DNA of 64,000 bases from Fabrea salina (Eukaryota; Ciliophora; Heterotrichea; Heterotrichida; Fabreidae), in assembly GCA_022984795.1 (NCBI GenBank), contig JALIHJ010000034.1, positions 124,001 to 188,000 of the forward strand, in the 5' to 3' direction. The notes under the pieces are model-generated. The model saw only the letters and a list, made by a program, of their open reading frames with translations. It was not told where the DNA came from and did no database searches. The number at the start of each line of letters is the position of its first letter. Positions within the stretch are counted from its first letter, which is position 1. Position numbers and translations under genes: made by a program. Shown here piece after piece: positions 37,833 through 46,012 of this stretch.

Positions 37833-38060
37833 TTATGTTAGCGAGCCCTTAGGCCTTTTTAAGAATACAGGGAGCGTTGACTTTGTTGCAGGCCTTTTAA
37901 GTTTGTTACAGTTTCTTCTTCTGTAAACCCAGTCAACAAAGTTTTTGATGGCTCCGTCTATTTGTTGTGCTTTTTGGTTTGGCCATTTAGCATGTTCTTC
38001 GAATTTTTTGCTGCAGAGGACGATGTCGTATAGGTCTATGTTCTCGTCAAGAATTATTAG
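37833..38060 (-). pseudogene. Orphan C-terminal coding fragment
   Basis: An open stretch of 75 codons ending in TAA at 37833, without a Met. It translates as a natural-looking C-terminus (ENIDLYDIVLCSKKFEEH, then KNFVDWVYRRRNCNKL) with codon choice like functional genes here. It follows the broken helical-repeat gene in another frame. It may be the displaced end of that gene or the remnant of a separate one. Family not recognised. Confidence 0.5.
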
Positions 38061-38076
38061 TTATTGATTTGCTTTA

Positions 38077-40069
38077 TTAAATCTTCTTCAAAAGTTCTTT
38101 AGTAAATATGACTTTTTCAGGAACTGCTTCAATGTTTTTTTGGTGCATTTGATAAGTGCCTTCCAACTTCCAGGGTTTTCAAATCCTCGTTGAACCATAG
38201 TGAAACACAGTCTAGAGGGAGCATTTTAGTTTCGCCAAGTATATTAGCAATCAATACACCTTTTTGAAACGATCAATTGTTGTTTTTCGTTTCCAAGTAA
38301 GTTCTCAAGATTCTCAAGAATTTATAAGATTTGTTCACTAGGCCGTGAAGTTTTATTAACTGCCACAGATTTCTATGGACTTCTCTGAACAAGTATTTAC
38401 TGCAGGTTTCTGGAGTGGCTTTGCTTAGGTGGCAAAGGAACTCTTCAATCTCGTGCTTTGGAGTTTCAGTACTTAGCATTTTAGCAACATTTATTAAGAC
38501 AGTGTTAGTAGGAGTTCCTAGATGGTCTAATATGAAATTGAAAACTCTAAAGTCCAGGTTTGGTCTTAAACTTCTGATAATGAATTCAATTTTTGTGTCT
38601 CCAAGCTGATCTAGGTGATTTTTTGAAAGCCTTAAGTACTCATCTTTGCACTCAGGAAGGGCTTCAGCTCCAATAGAAATAAATTCAATAGAATTCATAG
38701 ACTCAAGTTTATTCAAGAATGCAAACAAATGAGGCTTCATAAACTTTCTGAATTCTTTATGTGGAGACCAAGGCATTAGTGTTAGAACACTATTTGTATC
38801 TGTCTTGGTTAGATAACTAGATTCAATACTCTTTACTTGGCTAAGTAATATTACCTTTTAAGTATTTTTTCAAAGACATTTTGGAGTTCTTGGATTTTGA
38901 ATATCAGCAAAGACTGAGCGTATCTGATTAAGATGTTCTTTTTGACTTGCAGATTGGGAATGCTATCTGAGTAGTTTTCAACAGAGGAAAGATAAGGCTC
39001 GTATAAACTAGGAATGCCTAGAATAATCCCACTTTTTATTGCCATGAGGTTATCTATTGCGCTTGCTTTCTCCCCGACTTCTACTTTCTGTACTATTAAG
39101 TCTTTTAAGTTTTGTGGAATGCTTTCAAAGGCACTCAAGGATTCCAGAAAAATAGACAGTGAATTAGGTCTTAGACTGGAATTTTCGAGTTTCTCAATAA
39201 TGATCGGGTGCATGAGTTTGAGTGTTTCTTGGTCAACTTCTATACCATTGGACTTCAATGATATAATTTTGTGCAGAATTCTAGTTATAGTTTCGAGATC
39301 CAGTTCCTCATTGGGCTCCTGGAGTAAAGTTCTTAAGTCCGAAAAGTTCTTTTTAACAAGTTTTTTATCAGGAAATTTGTAACAGATATCAAAGACCAAC
39401 TTGATTAAACTAAATCGAGGCAAGTCATCGTCTAAAATTATCCTTCTGAGTCTCTTAAACTGAGCGTCAGTTTCAAAGGTTCTTTGTTTTCTGCGTATAG
39501 AATTCAGATTTAAAAAAGTACGCGCAGCCAATAAAGGTTCAGTTAAGCTGTTGAGTTTTGAGCAAAGAAAGTTTAAAAGTTCTTCACTGTAAATGATTTG
39601 TGAACTCGCGATTGGAAAAAAAACATAACGAGCATCTTTTTGTGACTTTTCTCCTTCAAGGTTGTAGAGTTCTTTTATCAATCCTTCGGTAATAGTTAAA
39701 TCAGAAATCCTTAGGAAACTTAATTGAATGGAGAAGAGAAAAGTTAGACGAGTGTTTAAGGCTTGCTTCTCAACTAAGTACTTAACTAGGTATTCATTCT
39801 CCCAAATTACTCTAGTCCAGGTGATTAGGGTTGCCAAATCTCCAGCGCTCATTTTCTCAATGTTATTGAGCGCGTGCTTAACTAATTTCCAGAAAGCATG
39901 TGCCTTAAAGTTTGCTTGTCGCTTTGTTTTTTTTCAATAAGTTCACTTGGAATTTTGGAGCACTCTACTGTTAGTTCTAAGTCTATTTGGTTATTTTGAA
40001 TAAAATTGTTAGCTTAGCAAAGGAATCGCAATCCTGAAGGTTAAGTCGTGGCTGGATTAGTTCAAGCAT
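38077..40069 (-). pseudogene. Broken helical-repeat gene, possibly OPR/FASTK-like
   Basis: Coding similarity runs from an ATG at 40069 to TAATAA near 38077 but in changing frames. There are shifts near 40018 and in an eight-A run near 39930, a 14-base intron-like sequence (gtaatattacttag, 38841-38854), an in-frame TGA at 38273-38275, and another shift near 38165. The largest intact pieces are 333 and 167 codons. The protein is all-helical and Leu/Ile-rich, resembling octotricopeptide or FASTK-type RNA-binding proteins of organelles (tentative). It uses more T- and A-ending codons such as AAT than its neighbours, as expected after loss of selection. Confidence 0.7.
38841..38854 (-). other. 14-base intron-like remnant in broken helical-repeat gene
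   Basis: Sequence gtaatattacttag. Removing it joins the 333- and 167-codon frames exactly. It is one base short of the 15-base introns elsewhere, with the presumed branch A still five bases before the end. Confidence 0.6.
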
Positions 40070-40181
40070 TTCGAAGCCGTTGTTACTTATTCCTAAGAAG
40101 TCACTGAAAACTCTTCTTGTAGACGATCTAGCGCTAACAGAACGAAACATTTACTATAAGTCATTACACAGAGTGTTAGAA

Positions 40182-40577
40182 ATGGGTTGTTTTGAGAGCA
40201 AACAAAGTTTGAAAAAATACCACGAAACTTTCAAACACTTAGAAAACAAAGTAAAAACCTTAGAAACTTGGATCGAAAACTTAGACAAGCAAGCTTCAGA
40301 AGAACTCCAAAAACAAATAACTAAAAAAGAAAAAGTCGACCAACTGCAAACCTGGCGTCAGACTTCTAATAAAAGACTTGACGAGATCGAAGAAGAAATC
40401 ACTGAGATACACCAAAAAATCCAAGCTGCCAAAGACAAGCAAAGCCTACCTGACTTTGACCCTGAAGACGAAGGCCATGACCTAGAGGACCTTGAGCTGA
40501 TCATAACTGCTCACCAAGACAAAATACTTTCTTACCTGGAAGAACTCAAGCAAGAGAACTCCCAGTTGTTTTCTTAA
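40182..40577 (+). CDS. Putative N-myristoylated coiled-coil protein
   Basis: The frame is open from 40080, but the ATG at 40182 is preferred: it gives MGCFESKQSLKK, a textbook N-myristoylation start (Gly2, Ser6, Lys7) with Cys3 available for palmitoylation, and it avoids the upstream region shared with the broken gene. The 131-residue product is mostly charged coiled coil (about 15-90) with an acidic segment DFDPEDEGHDLEDLE near 100. It probably sits on the inner face of a membrane. Family not recognised. Confidence 0.65.
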   Translation: MGCFESKQSLKKYHETFKHLENKVKTLETWIENLDKQASEELQKQITKKEKVDQLQTWRQTSNKRLDEIEEEITEIHQKIQAAKDKQSLPDFDPEDEGHDLEDLELIITAHQDKILSYLEELKQENSQLFS

Positions 40578-40608
40578 TGTCCCAGTAAGCGCTGCTTCAA
40601 TATTTTAA

Positions 40609-42729
40609 ATGGCAAACAGACTTACCGTCTCTTGTCCTTCAGGCAGAATATTTCCTAGCAAGGCTCTAACCAACCAAGAAGGCTTGATTTTAGAAATAGA
40701 ATTTTGGAAAGGAATCAAAGCAACAGCTTTCTACGTGGATGAATCTGGCCAAGAAATGATTGCGGGAGACTCAAAAGGTTCTTTGACTCAGTTTTTACTA
40801 GGGCACAACAGGTTCACTTCCCTTGTAAAGGCTATAGAGGAGCCTGAACTTGTTTTTTCTTCTGGTAACTTGTTAGTTGTGGCTTCTAAGTCAGGCAAAC
40901 TAAGTGTTTTTTCTAAGTCTGGAAAGCAATTGCCAACTTTCAACCCCCACAAGCACAGAGTTAAAGGGTTTGACTTGAACTACCTCAAAAAGTACGCGCT
41001 TTCTTTTTCAGAGGACTGTGTGGCTATATGGGACCTGCAAAACTGGAAAAAGGTCAGAAACATGCTGACTAAAGGCCCTAAGTACACTATGGCTAGGTTT
41101 AGCGTAGATGGGAGTTCTGTGCTGACTTGCTTTGACGACGGAAAGCTTTACAGGTGGAACTTAAGTAACAACGAGCTTGAAAGGAACTTTGTAGGAAGTA
41201 ACTTATACGATTTTGTGGAAATAGAAGGAAGCAAAGTACTTGGAATAGGAAAGGACCAGAAGTTCTATGTTTGGGGCAGTGATAAAACCCGTATAGAGTA
41301 CTCTCTTGACCAAGTGCCTGGAACCAGAACCTTCACTAGAGTCCAACACTACCAAGGCAACGTTTTGTTTTCAGCTGACAACGGACGTCTTTATGTGCTT
41401 AACATCGAAAATGCCCGCATTGAAGCTGAACTCCAGGTAGGCACTAGCACCTTGGACTTTTTCCAAGTGAAAGGAGAGTACTTGTACACTTTGTTTTCAA
41501 ACGGAGTTATAAGAGTCCACCACTTCAAGAAGTTCCTTGACTCCCAAATCAGAGCTAGAACTAAAAAGCTTAGTTTGGGTTTAGAAGAAAACTTAGTTTA
41601 CACCTACTTAGACAAGTCCACTGACTTTGAGTCTTACAACTTCGACTTGCAAACTCCAGACCAAAGCCAGCTTAAGTCAAAAGAAGATGTTGTTTTTAAA
41701 AAGCTTTCTAGAACTAGCGTCAGTTCTACCAGTTCCGAAGCCCCCTCTGAAACTCACTCATTTAAGAACTTGCTTAGCAAGGCTGGAACTCAGAAGCTCT
41801 CAACTTGGCAACTGCGCTTAACTCTGCACCATACTTCTGAGTACCCTGAAAAGTACCGTCCACTAATTTGGAGGTTCATACTACAGCTGCCCGGAAACTC
41901 TAGTGCATTCATTGGTTTGGCAGGTAAAGGCACTCACCCCTGCTTTGTAAATGCTATAAGTTCTTTGCCCAAACTGCCCAAAACAGTGTTTTCAAAAGTA
42001 GACACAGTAGTTTCAGCACTAGCTTACTGGAGCCCACTGTTTGCAGAGTTGTCTTGGTTGCCACACTTAGTAACGCCATTTGCAATGGTGTTTAAAGGAG
42101 ACGACTTGAGTTGTTTTGAAACTGTAATGTGCATAGTTACCCACTGGTTGCAGCACTGGTTTGACTTTTTTCCCAGCCCAGCTGTAGTGAACATCCAGAG
42201 TGTAGAAAACATACTAGAAGCTACCGACAATGAACTTTACCTCTACCTTAAAAGAATACCTAAGTTATCTGAGATCATTGCTGAGATGCTAAACACCTTT
42301 TTGTACAGTGTAGTCCAGCACAAAAACTGGGCCAAACTTATGGACTTCATAATTACAGAGTGGGAAAAGCCACAACTGCACCTTTACTGCGCAGCAGAGT
42401 ATTTTTTGTTCCACAAAAACAAAATACTGTCTCTCAAAAAGAAGTCAGAAGCACTGCAGTTCTTTGAAACCAAAAAAGCACTTAGTGTAGACCAGTTCAT
42501 GAAAGGCGTTTTTGAGTTGTACGAAAAAGCCGAAAACAAAGCCTCAGTAGTAGGTTATGACTTAAAGTTGCCCATTCCAGAAGGCCAGTACCCAGTGTTT
42601 AAAAACTACCCCAAGTACACTTTGCAGACTAAAGAAGACATTGCTAGGGAACTCTACCAAGAACAAGTGGACTCTGAAAAAATGTTCTTACTACAACTCC
42701 CTTTTCAAAGACTTAGTCAGGGACTCTGA
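40609..42729 (+). CDS. TBC1D31: TBC1D31 (WDR67) homologue, WD40 and TBC part
   Basis: A 706-codon frame. Residues 30-330 form WD40 repeats (GDSKGSLTQFLLGH; LSFSEDCVAIWDLQNW). Residues 400-620 are a TBC-like domain very close to human TBC1D31: ALAYWSPLFAELSWLPHL, WLQHWFDFFPSPA, VENILEATDNELY and GQYPVFKNYPKY. Human TBC1D31 works at centriolar satellites and cilia and continues into a long coiled coil. Here that coiled coil is found in the next frame (42683-44065). The last 15 or so residues of this frame (MFLLQLPFQRLSQGL) are probably out of register. Confidence 0.9.
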   Translation: MANRLTVSCPSGRIFPSKALTNQEGLILEIEFWKGIKATAFYVDESGQEMIAGDSKGSLTQFLLGHNRFTSLVKAIEEPELVFSSGNLLVVASKSGKLSVFSKSGKQLPTFNPHKHRVKGFDLNYLKKYALSFSEDCVAIWDLQNWKKVRNMLTKGPKYTMARFSVDGSSVLTCFDDGKLYRWNLSNNELERNFVGSNLYDFVEIEGSKVLGIGKDQKFYVWGSDKTRIEYSLDQVPGTRTFTRVQHYQGNVLFSADNGRLYVLNIENARIEAELQVGTSTLDFFQVKGEYLYTLFSNGVIRVHHFKKFLDSQIRARTKKLSLGLEENLVYTYLDKSTDFESYNFDLQTPDQSQLKSKEDVVFKKLSRTSVSSTSSEAPSETHSFKNLLSKAGTQKLSTWQLRLTLHHTSEYPEKYRPLIWRFILQLPGNSSAFIGLAGKGTHPCFVNAISSLPKLPKTVFSKVDTVVSALAYWSPLFAELSWLPHLVTPFAMVFKGDDLSCFETVMCIVTHWLQHWFDFFPSPAVVNIQSVENILEATDNELYLYLKRIPKLSEIIAEMLNTFLYSVVQHKNWAKLMDFIITEWEKPQLHLYCAAEYFLFHKNKILSLKKKSEALQFFETKKALSVDQFMKGVFELYEKAENKASVVGYDLKLPIPEGQYPVFKNYPKYTLQTKEDIARELYQEQVDSEKMFLLQLPFQRLSQGL

Positions 42730-44065
42730 CGAAACCGAAGACCAGTTCAAAGAAAAAATTGCTAGACTAATGCGGTTTGACTCTGAAAAGCTAAAACAAA
42801 TCAGGTCCGAAGAACAAGCCCGACTAGAAGCCTTATCAAGCTTCGATGCTCAGCACAGAAAGAAAAAAGCTGACCAAATCAAAAACTTGGAATGCGAAGA
42901 CATGTTTGACTTGCAAGAAAACATACGCAAAAACGAACTGAACAAACTCAACCAAGAAATGAAAGCAGCCGAAGAAAGACAAAACTACTACAAAAACTCC
43001 CAACTAGAAAACGAAGCCCTAAACATGCTTGAGTATAAAGCCAGCGAAAAACTATTCCAAACACTTGACCACCAACAAAAAAAGCTCACCCAAGAAGCTA
43101 TGGGCTTCCAAGATCCCCAAGAACTCAACCAACTCAAAGACATGATACTGAGACTCCAGTTCGAACAAGAAGACGCCGAAAGAGGCATTAAACGAAAAAG
43201 CTACATGCAACTTAAACACGCAGAGTCCAACTTGTTTTCTGAAGAAGAAAACAGAGCTAAAGAAGAGTACCAAAGAAAAATCAGTGAACTCCAAAGAGAA
43301 CTTAAAGTCATGGAAGTCCAAAAAGAACGCAAAATGAGAGAAGTAACCGAAGAAGAAGTAGCCAAGCACACTGAGTACCTAGAACTCATTGCCCAAAAAG
43401 AACAGTCCATGAAAGTAGTTGAACAAAACAAACTCAGAGAAGCCAAAGACCAAGAACACACCCGCAGACTCAACCAAAAAATCCAAGACAACGCTTTAGT
43501 AGCCCAAGAAAAAAGGAACCTACTACAAGAACGCCTCGAAGGCCAGAAAGAAGCTATAAAAGACCAAATCAAAGATTCCAACCGAGAAATGGAAGAAAGG
43601 ATTCTAACTCTAAGAAAAGAACAACAAGAAAAAGCTCTCCAAGAACAAAGAGACCTACAACAAACCTTACTTGAGTTCGAAAAAGAAAGAGCTTCAAGCA
43701 GACAAGCCCAACAAGACCTTCAGTTCACACAAGACGAGTACAGAGAAAAGTCTATATTCGAAACAGTACTTCGTGAAACTGAAAGCAAGCTAAAACAGGA
43801 CTACACTCAGCAGTCTCAAAGTTTCAAAGACAAACTCAGGGAAGAACTTGAAGACTTCGAAAGGTCTTCAAAAGAAAGTTCTAAGCAAGCCAGTGCTTTA
43901 GACGAAGCTAATCAGCTACTGAAGCAACATAAGTCCCAGTATAGTTACTCTAGCGAGTACTCTGACAGTTACCGTCCCAGCTACTACCCTCAGACTGATG
44001 AGTCACTCACTTTTTCTAACTCAGAAGCCAGTTCTGCTGAAAAGCCTTCTTTTAAAACTTCTTAA
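42683..44065 (+). CDS. TBC1D31: TBC1D31 homologue, C-terminal coiled coil in shifted frame
   Basis: About 460 codons that continue the TBC1D31 protein in the +1 frame after a six-A run at 42677-42682. The product is a charged helix rich in Glu, Lys and Gln (DETEDQFKEKIARLMRF onward), comparable with the human coiled-coil tail, ending in a Ser/Tyr-rich tail (SSEYSDSYRPSYYPQ). There is no GT-AG intron of 15 or 16 bases at the junction. As a separate gene its first ATG would be near 42770. I favour one gene with a one-base indel or assembly error. Confidence 0.75.
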   Translation, partial: CSYYNSLFKDLVRDSDETEDQFKEKIARLMRFDSEKLKQIRSEEQARLEALSSFDAQHRKKKADQIKNLECEDMFDLQENIRKNELNKLNQEMKAAEERQNYYKNSQLENEALNMLEYKASEKLFQTLDHQQKKLTQEAMGFQDPQELNQLKDMILRLQFEQEDAERGIKRKSYMQLKHAESNLFSEEENRAKEEYQRKISELQRELKVMEVQKERKMREVTEEEVAKHTEYLELIAQKEQSMKVVEQNKLREAKDQEHTRRLNQKIQDNALVAQEKRNLLQERLEGQKEAIKDQIKDSNREMEERILTLRKEQQEKALQEQRDLQQTLLEFEKERASSRQAQQDLQFTQDEYREKSIFETVLRETESKLKQDYTQQSQSFKDKLREELEDFERSSKESSKQASALDEANQLLKQHKSQYSYSSEYSDSYRPSYYPQTDESLTFSNSEASSAEKPSFKTS

Positions 44066-44107
44066 TTTTTTAAGGTGCTAAGTTATCCAAAACTAGGTTA
44101 ATTGGAC

Positions 44108-44782
44108 TTAAAAGAAGAGCTGCAGAAGTGATAGAAGTAGTACGCTGTAGATAGCTGTAGCACTGCTGTCGTTGGCTAACTTAATAGTTTTAGAGCTACA
44201 GTTATTGCCGTGATCTTGAATAATCTCATTTTTCATAATTCCGTAAGCGTACAACAGAGTGTAACTGTTTCCTACAGTCATGTTGAGGGTTTGGCCCTTA
44301 ACTGTAGTATTCAAGTTTTTAGACCACACTATGTTGAGGTCTCCATTCTTTAGAACAGTGGGTCCAACACTAATAGTAGGATTAGGAGCAGAGGTATCGT
44401 TTGAAGGACGGCCTCCTTTATCTTTGAGACTGAAGGTGTTCATGTGCTGGAATTGTGCGTTAGAAAGGTTCTTAAACACAAAGAACTCTCCGTTTTGCAT
44501 TCCCTGGCCTGAATTAGGGTCTTTGAGCCCAATTCCATACCACATGTCTTTTGAAACTATGCTTGAATCTATGGTAAGATTTAAGGTTATGCTGGTGTTT
44601 GAGTACTTCCAGTTCAAAGTTGCATCTTTCAATTTCTCAGTCATCCAGCCTGTAGCTTGGTAATCGTAGACGTCCTGAACTCCATATCCTCTAATTGAAC
44701 CATGTTCAGACTCATAAGCCACTTGTGCTCCGGCAACAGCTAATAAAGCCACTAGGCAAATACCCGAAAAGGTCTTTTCCAT
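44108..44782 (-). CDS. DOMON-like secreted or GPI-anchored surface protein, copy 2
   Basis: A 224-residue paralogue of the gene at 34096. The signal peptide ends at VAGAQ, followed by the near-identical SEHGSIRGYGVQDVYDY. A DOMON-like domain follows (MWYGIGLKD, GEFFVFKNLS, IVWSKNLNTT, YTLLYAYG) with several N-glycosylation sequons (NTS, NLT, NLS, NDT, NTT, NMT). The hydrophobic tail (YSVLLLSLLQLFF) after ANDSSA fits a GPI signal. The ATG at 44782 is chosen over one seven codons upstream because it aligns with copy 1. Confidence 0.75.
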   Translation of the reverse strand: MEKTFSGICLVALLAVAGAQVAYESEHGSIRGYGVQDVYDYQATGWMTEKLKDATLNWKYSNTSITLNLTIDSSIVSKDMWYGIGLKDPNSGQGMQNGEFFVFKNLSNAQFQHMNTFSLKDKGGRPSNDTSAPNPTISVGPTVLKNGDLNIVWSKNLNTTVKGQTLNMTVGNSYTLLYAYGIMKNEIIQDHGNNCSSKTIKLANDSSATAIYSVLLLSLLQLFF

Positions 44783-44828
44783 TTTATTCAACAACCTAAT
44801 CAACGGCCTAAGAGTTAGTCAATATGGA
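44783..44828 (-). promoter_or_regulatory. Conserved 46-base leader of DOMON gene, copy 2
   Basis: Minus-strand partner of 34050-34095, ungapped, with 9 differences in 46 bases. It runs from TCCATATTG to AATAAA at the start codon. Confidence 0.55.
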
Positions 44829-44881
44829 GTAGACCCTGGTTTATGTGCAAAACAGTTAATTCTTTAAACCTTGGTGAATAA

Positions 44882-45136
44882 ATGTTTAGACCCATGGCCA
44901 AAATCCCGGTTGACATGAAAGCTTCTCACCTTGCGCTAATAAATGACAGAATAACCCAGAACCACCTAACCCAGGAGAACTACCTAATGAAAACAGAGTT
45001 CGAAAGGTGGAGAGTAAAAAGGTTTGGGTTTAGGTACGGAATGCTGATGCTAGGAGTTACTTGGAGTTTAGTATTCACCTACGGAAGACTCACTAGAGTT
45101 TTAGATTACTTTGAATACGATTTATACATAAAGTAA
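44882..45136 (+). CDS. Small single-pass membrane protein, unknown
   Basis: An 84-residue protein with a basic N-terminal half (FERWRVKRFGFR) and one hydrophobic segment at about 52-68 (YGMLMLGVTWSLVFTY), then a short polar tail. Size and shape resemble accessory subunits of mitochondrial inner-membrane complexes, but that is only a guess. Its stop codon directly abuts the stop of the convergent CFAP99 gene (45136/45137). Confidence 0.55.
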   Translation: MFRPMAKIPVDMKASHLALINDRITQNHLTQENYLMKTEFERWRVKRFGFRYGMLMLGVTWSLVFTYGRLTRVLDYFEYDLYIK

Positions 45137-45931
45137 TTAAGCCGACTTACGGGGGTAGAGTCTTTTGATAAGGTCATCTTCGCCGGAGTATTTTTCAACC
45201 GTAGACTCTAAAAGTTTTTTTTTTCTTTCTTGTTTTTTAGCTTTGAGGGTTTCTAACGAGTACTTGAACAAGTTAGGACTTATAGGAGAAGCCCTGACTT
45301 CGACAGGGATTTCCAAAGGAACCGGGAGCTTCCTTGGCTTGGGCCTTGTAAGGTTGAAAGGTTGGGGCGTGGTGAATGTTTTTTTGGAAGACTGTTCAGA
45401 GCGCTTTGTTTCCAAAGCTGTGTTGGTTGCAGTTGAAGCTAAGTGGTTGAGGAGCTCCTGGGCTTCGGTAGCTCTGGTTTCTAGTTTGGCAATGATTTCT
45501 TGATGCACGTACTTGTAGTCGTAGAGTTCGCACCACTTGTGGGCAACGTGCTCTCTAAGCAAGTCTGGGTTGAACAGAAAATTCAGAAGAACATGCATCT
45601 TCAAAGGCTGCTGAGTTTCAACTAACCTGGCGAAGTTCTTGAGCCCCAGTTCGTCGAACCTAAAAATCCCCAGGTAACTGAAGATCATAAACGGGTAAGT
45701 GTCGTTGCTGTTGGTAGAGGTAGCATGGACTCTAAATATAGCTTTGGTCAAAGCCCTCAAGAATTCTCGGTAACGGTTTACTCCGTAAAAGACCTGCTGA
45801 ATAAAAGTAGATGCGTTCTCGTCAGTGATTCTGTGCTCGTGCTTTTCAAAGTGGGTGTCGACAGAGTCCGTCACAGGATTATAAGTACTTAAGACTTCTA
45901 TGCAAAACGGAATTAAACTCTCCCAACTCAT
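45137..45931 (-). CDS. CFAP99: Cilia- and flagella-associated protein 99
   Basis: A 264-residue protein whose first 170 residues match the N-terminal helical region of CFAP99: FIQQVFYGVNRYREFL, then MIFSYLGIFRFDELGLKNF, LKMHVLLNFLFNP and HKWCELYDYKYV. The rest is a Pro/Lys-rich tail. Vertebrate CFAP99 is longer, with a coiled-coil tail. It is an axonemal protein of motile cilia, consistent with a ciliate. It is head-to-head with the ankyrin kinase, 81 bases apart. Confidence 0.78.
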   Translation of the reverse strand: MSWESLIPFCIEVLSTYNPVTDSVDTHFEKHEHRITDENASTFIQQVFYGVNRYREFLRALTKAIFRVHATSTNSNDTYPFMIFSYLGIFRFDELGLKNFARLVETQQPLKMHVLLNFLFNPDLLREHVAHKWCELYDYKYVHQEIIAKLETRATEAQELLNHLASTATNTALETKRSEQSSKKTFTTPQPFNLTRPKPRKLPVPLEIPVEVRASPISPNLFKYSLETLKAKKQERKKKLLESTVEKYSGEDDLIKRLYPRKSA

Positions 45932-46012
45932 ATTTAAAGCTACAACTTTTAAGCTTTGAAAAAGCTAGAATAACTGTTAATATCGCGCCGTGGAGCACGC
46001 ACAATAATTAAG

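Noticed and set aside
38273-38275. In-frame TGA followed by good coding sequence, suggesting TGA recoding
   Set aside because: TGA is the normal stop of RPN7, TAG and TAA are also used as stops, and this site lies in a gene with several other lesions. The standard code explains the window better.
42677-42682. Euplotes-type programmed +1 frameshifting
   Set aside because: Euplotes shifting uses AAA followed by a TAA or TAG stop. No stop codon sits at this A run, and other window genes need no shifting.
42541-42729. A 16-base intron as the cause of the TBC1D31 frame change
   Set aside because: All GT-AG pairs here span 8, 13, 14, 27 or other lengths that do not restore the frame with the 15-base consensus; none has A at position 10 with the correct end.
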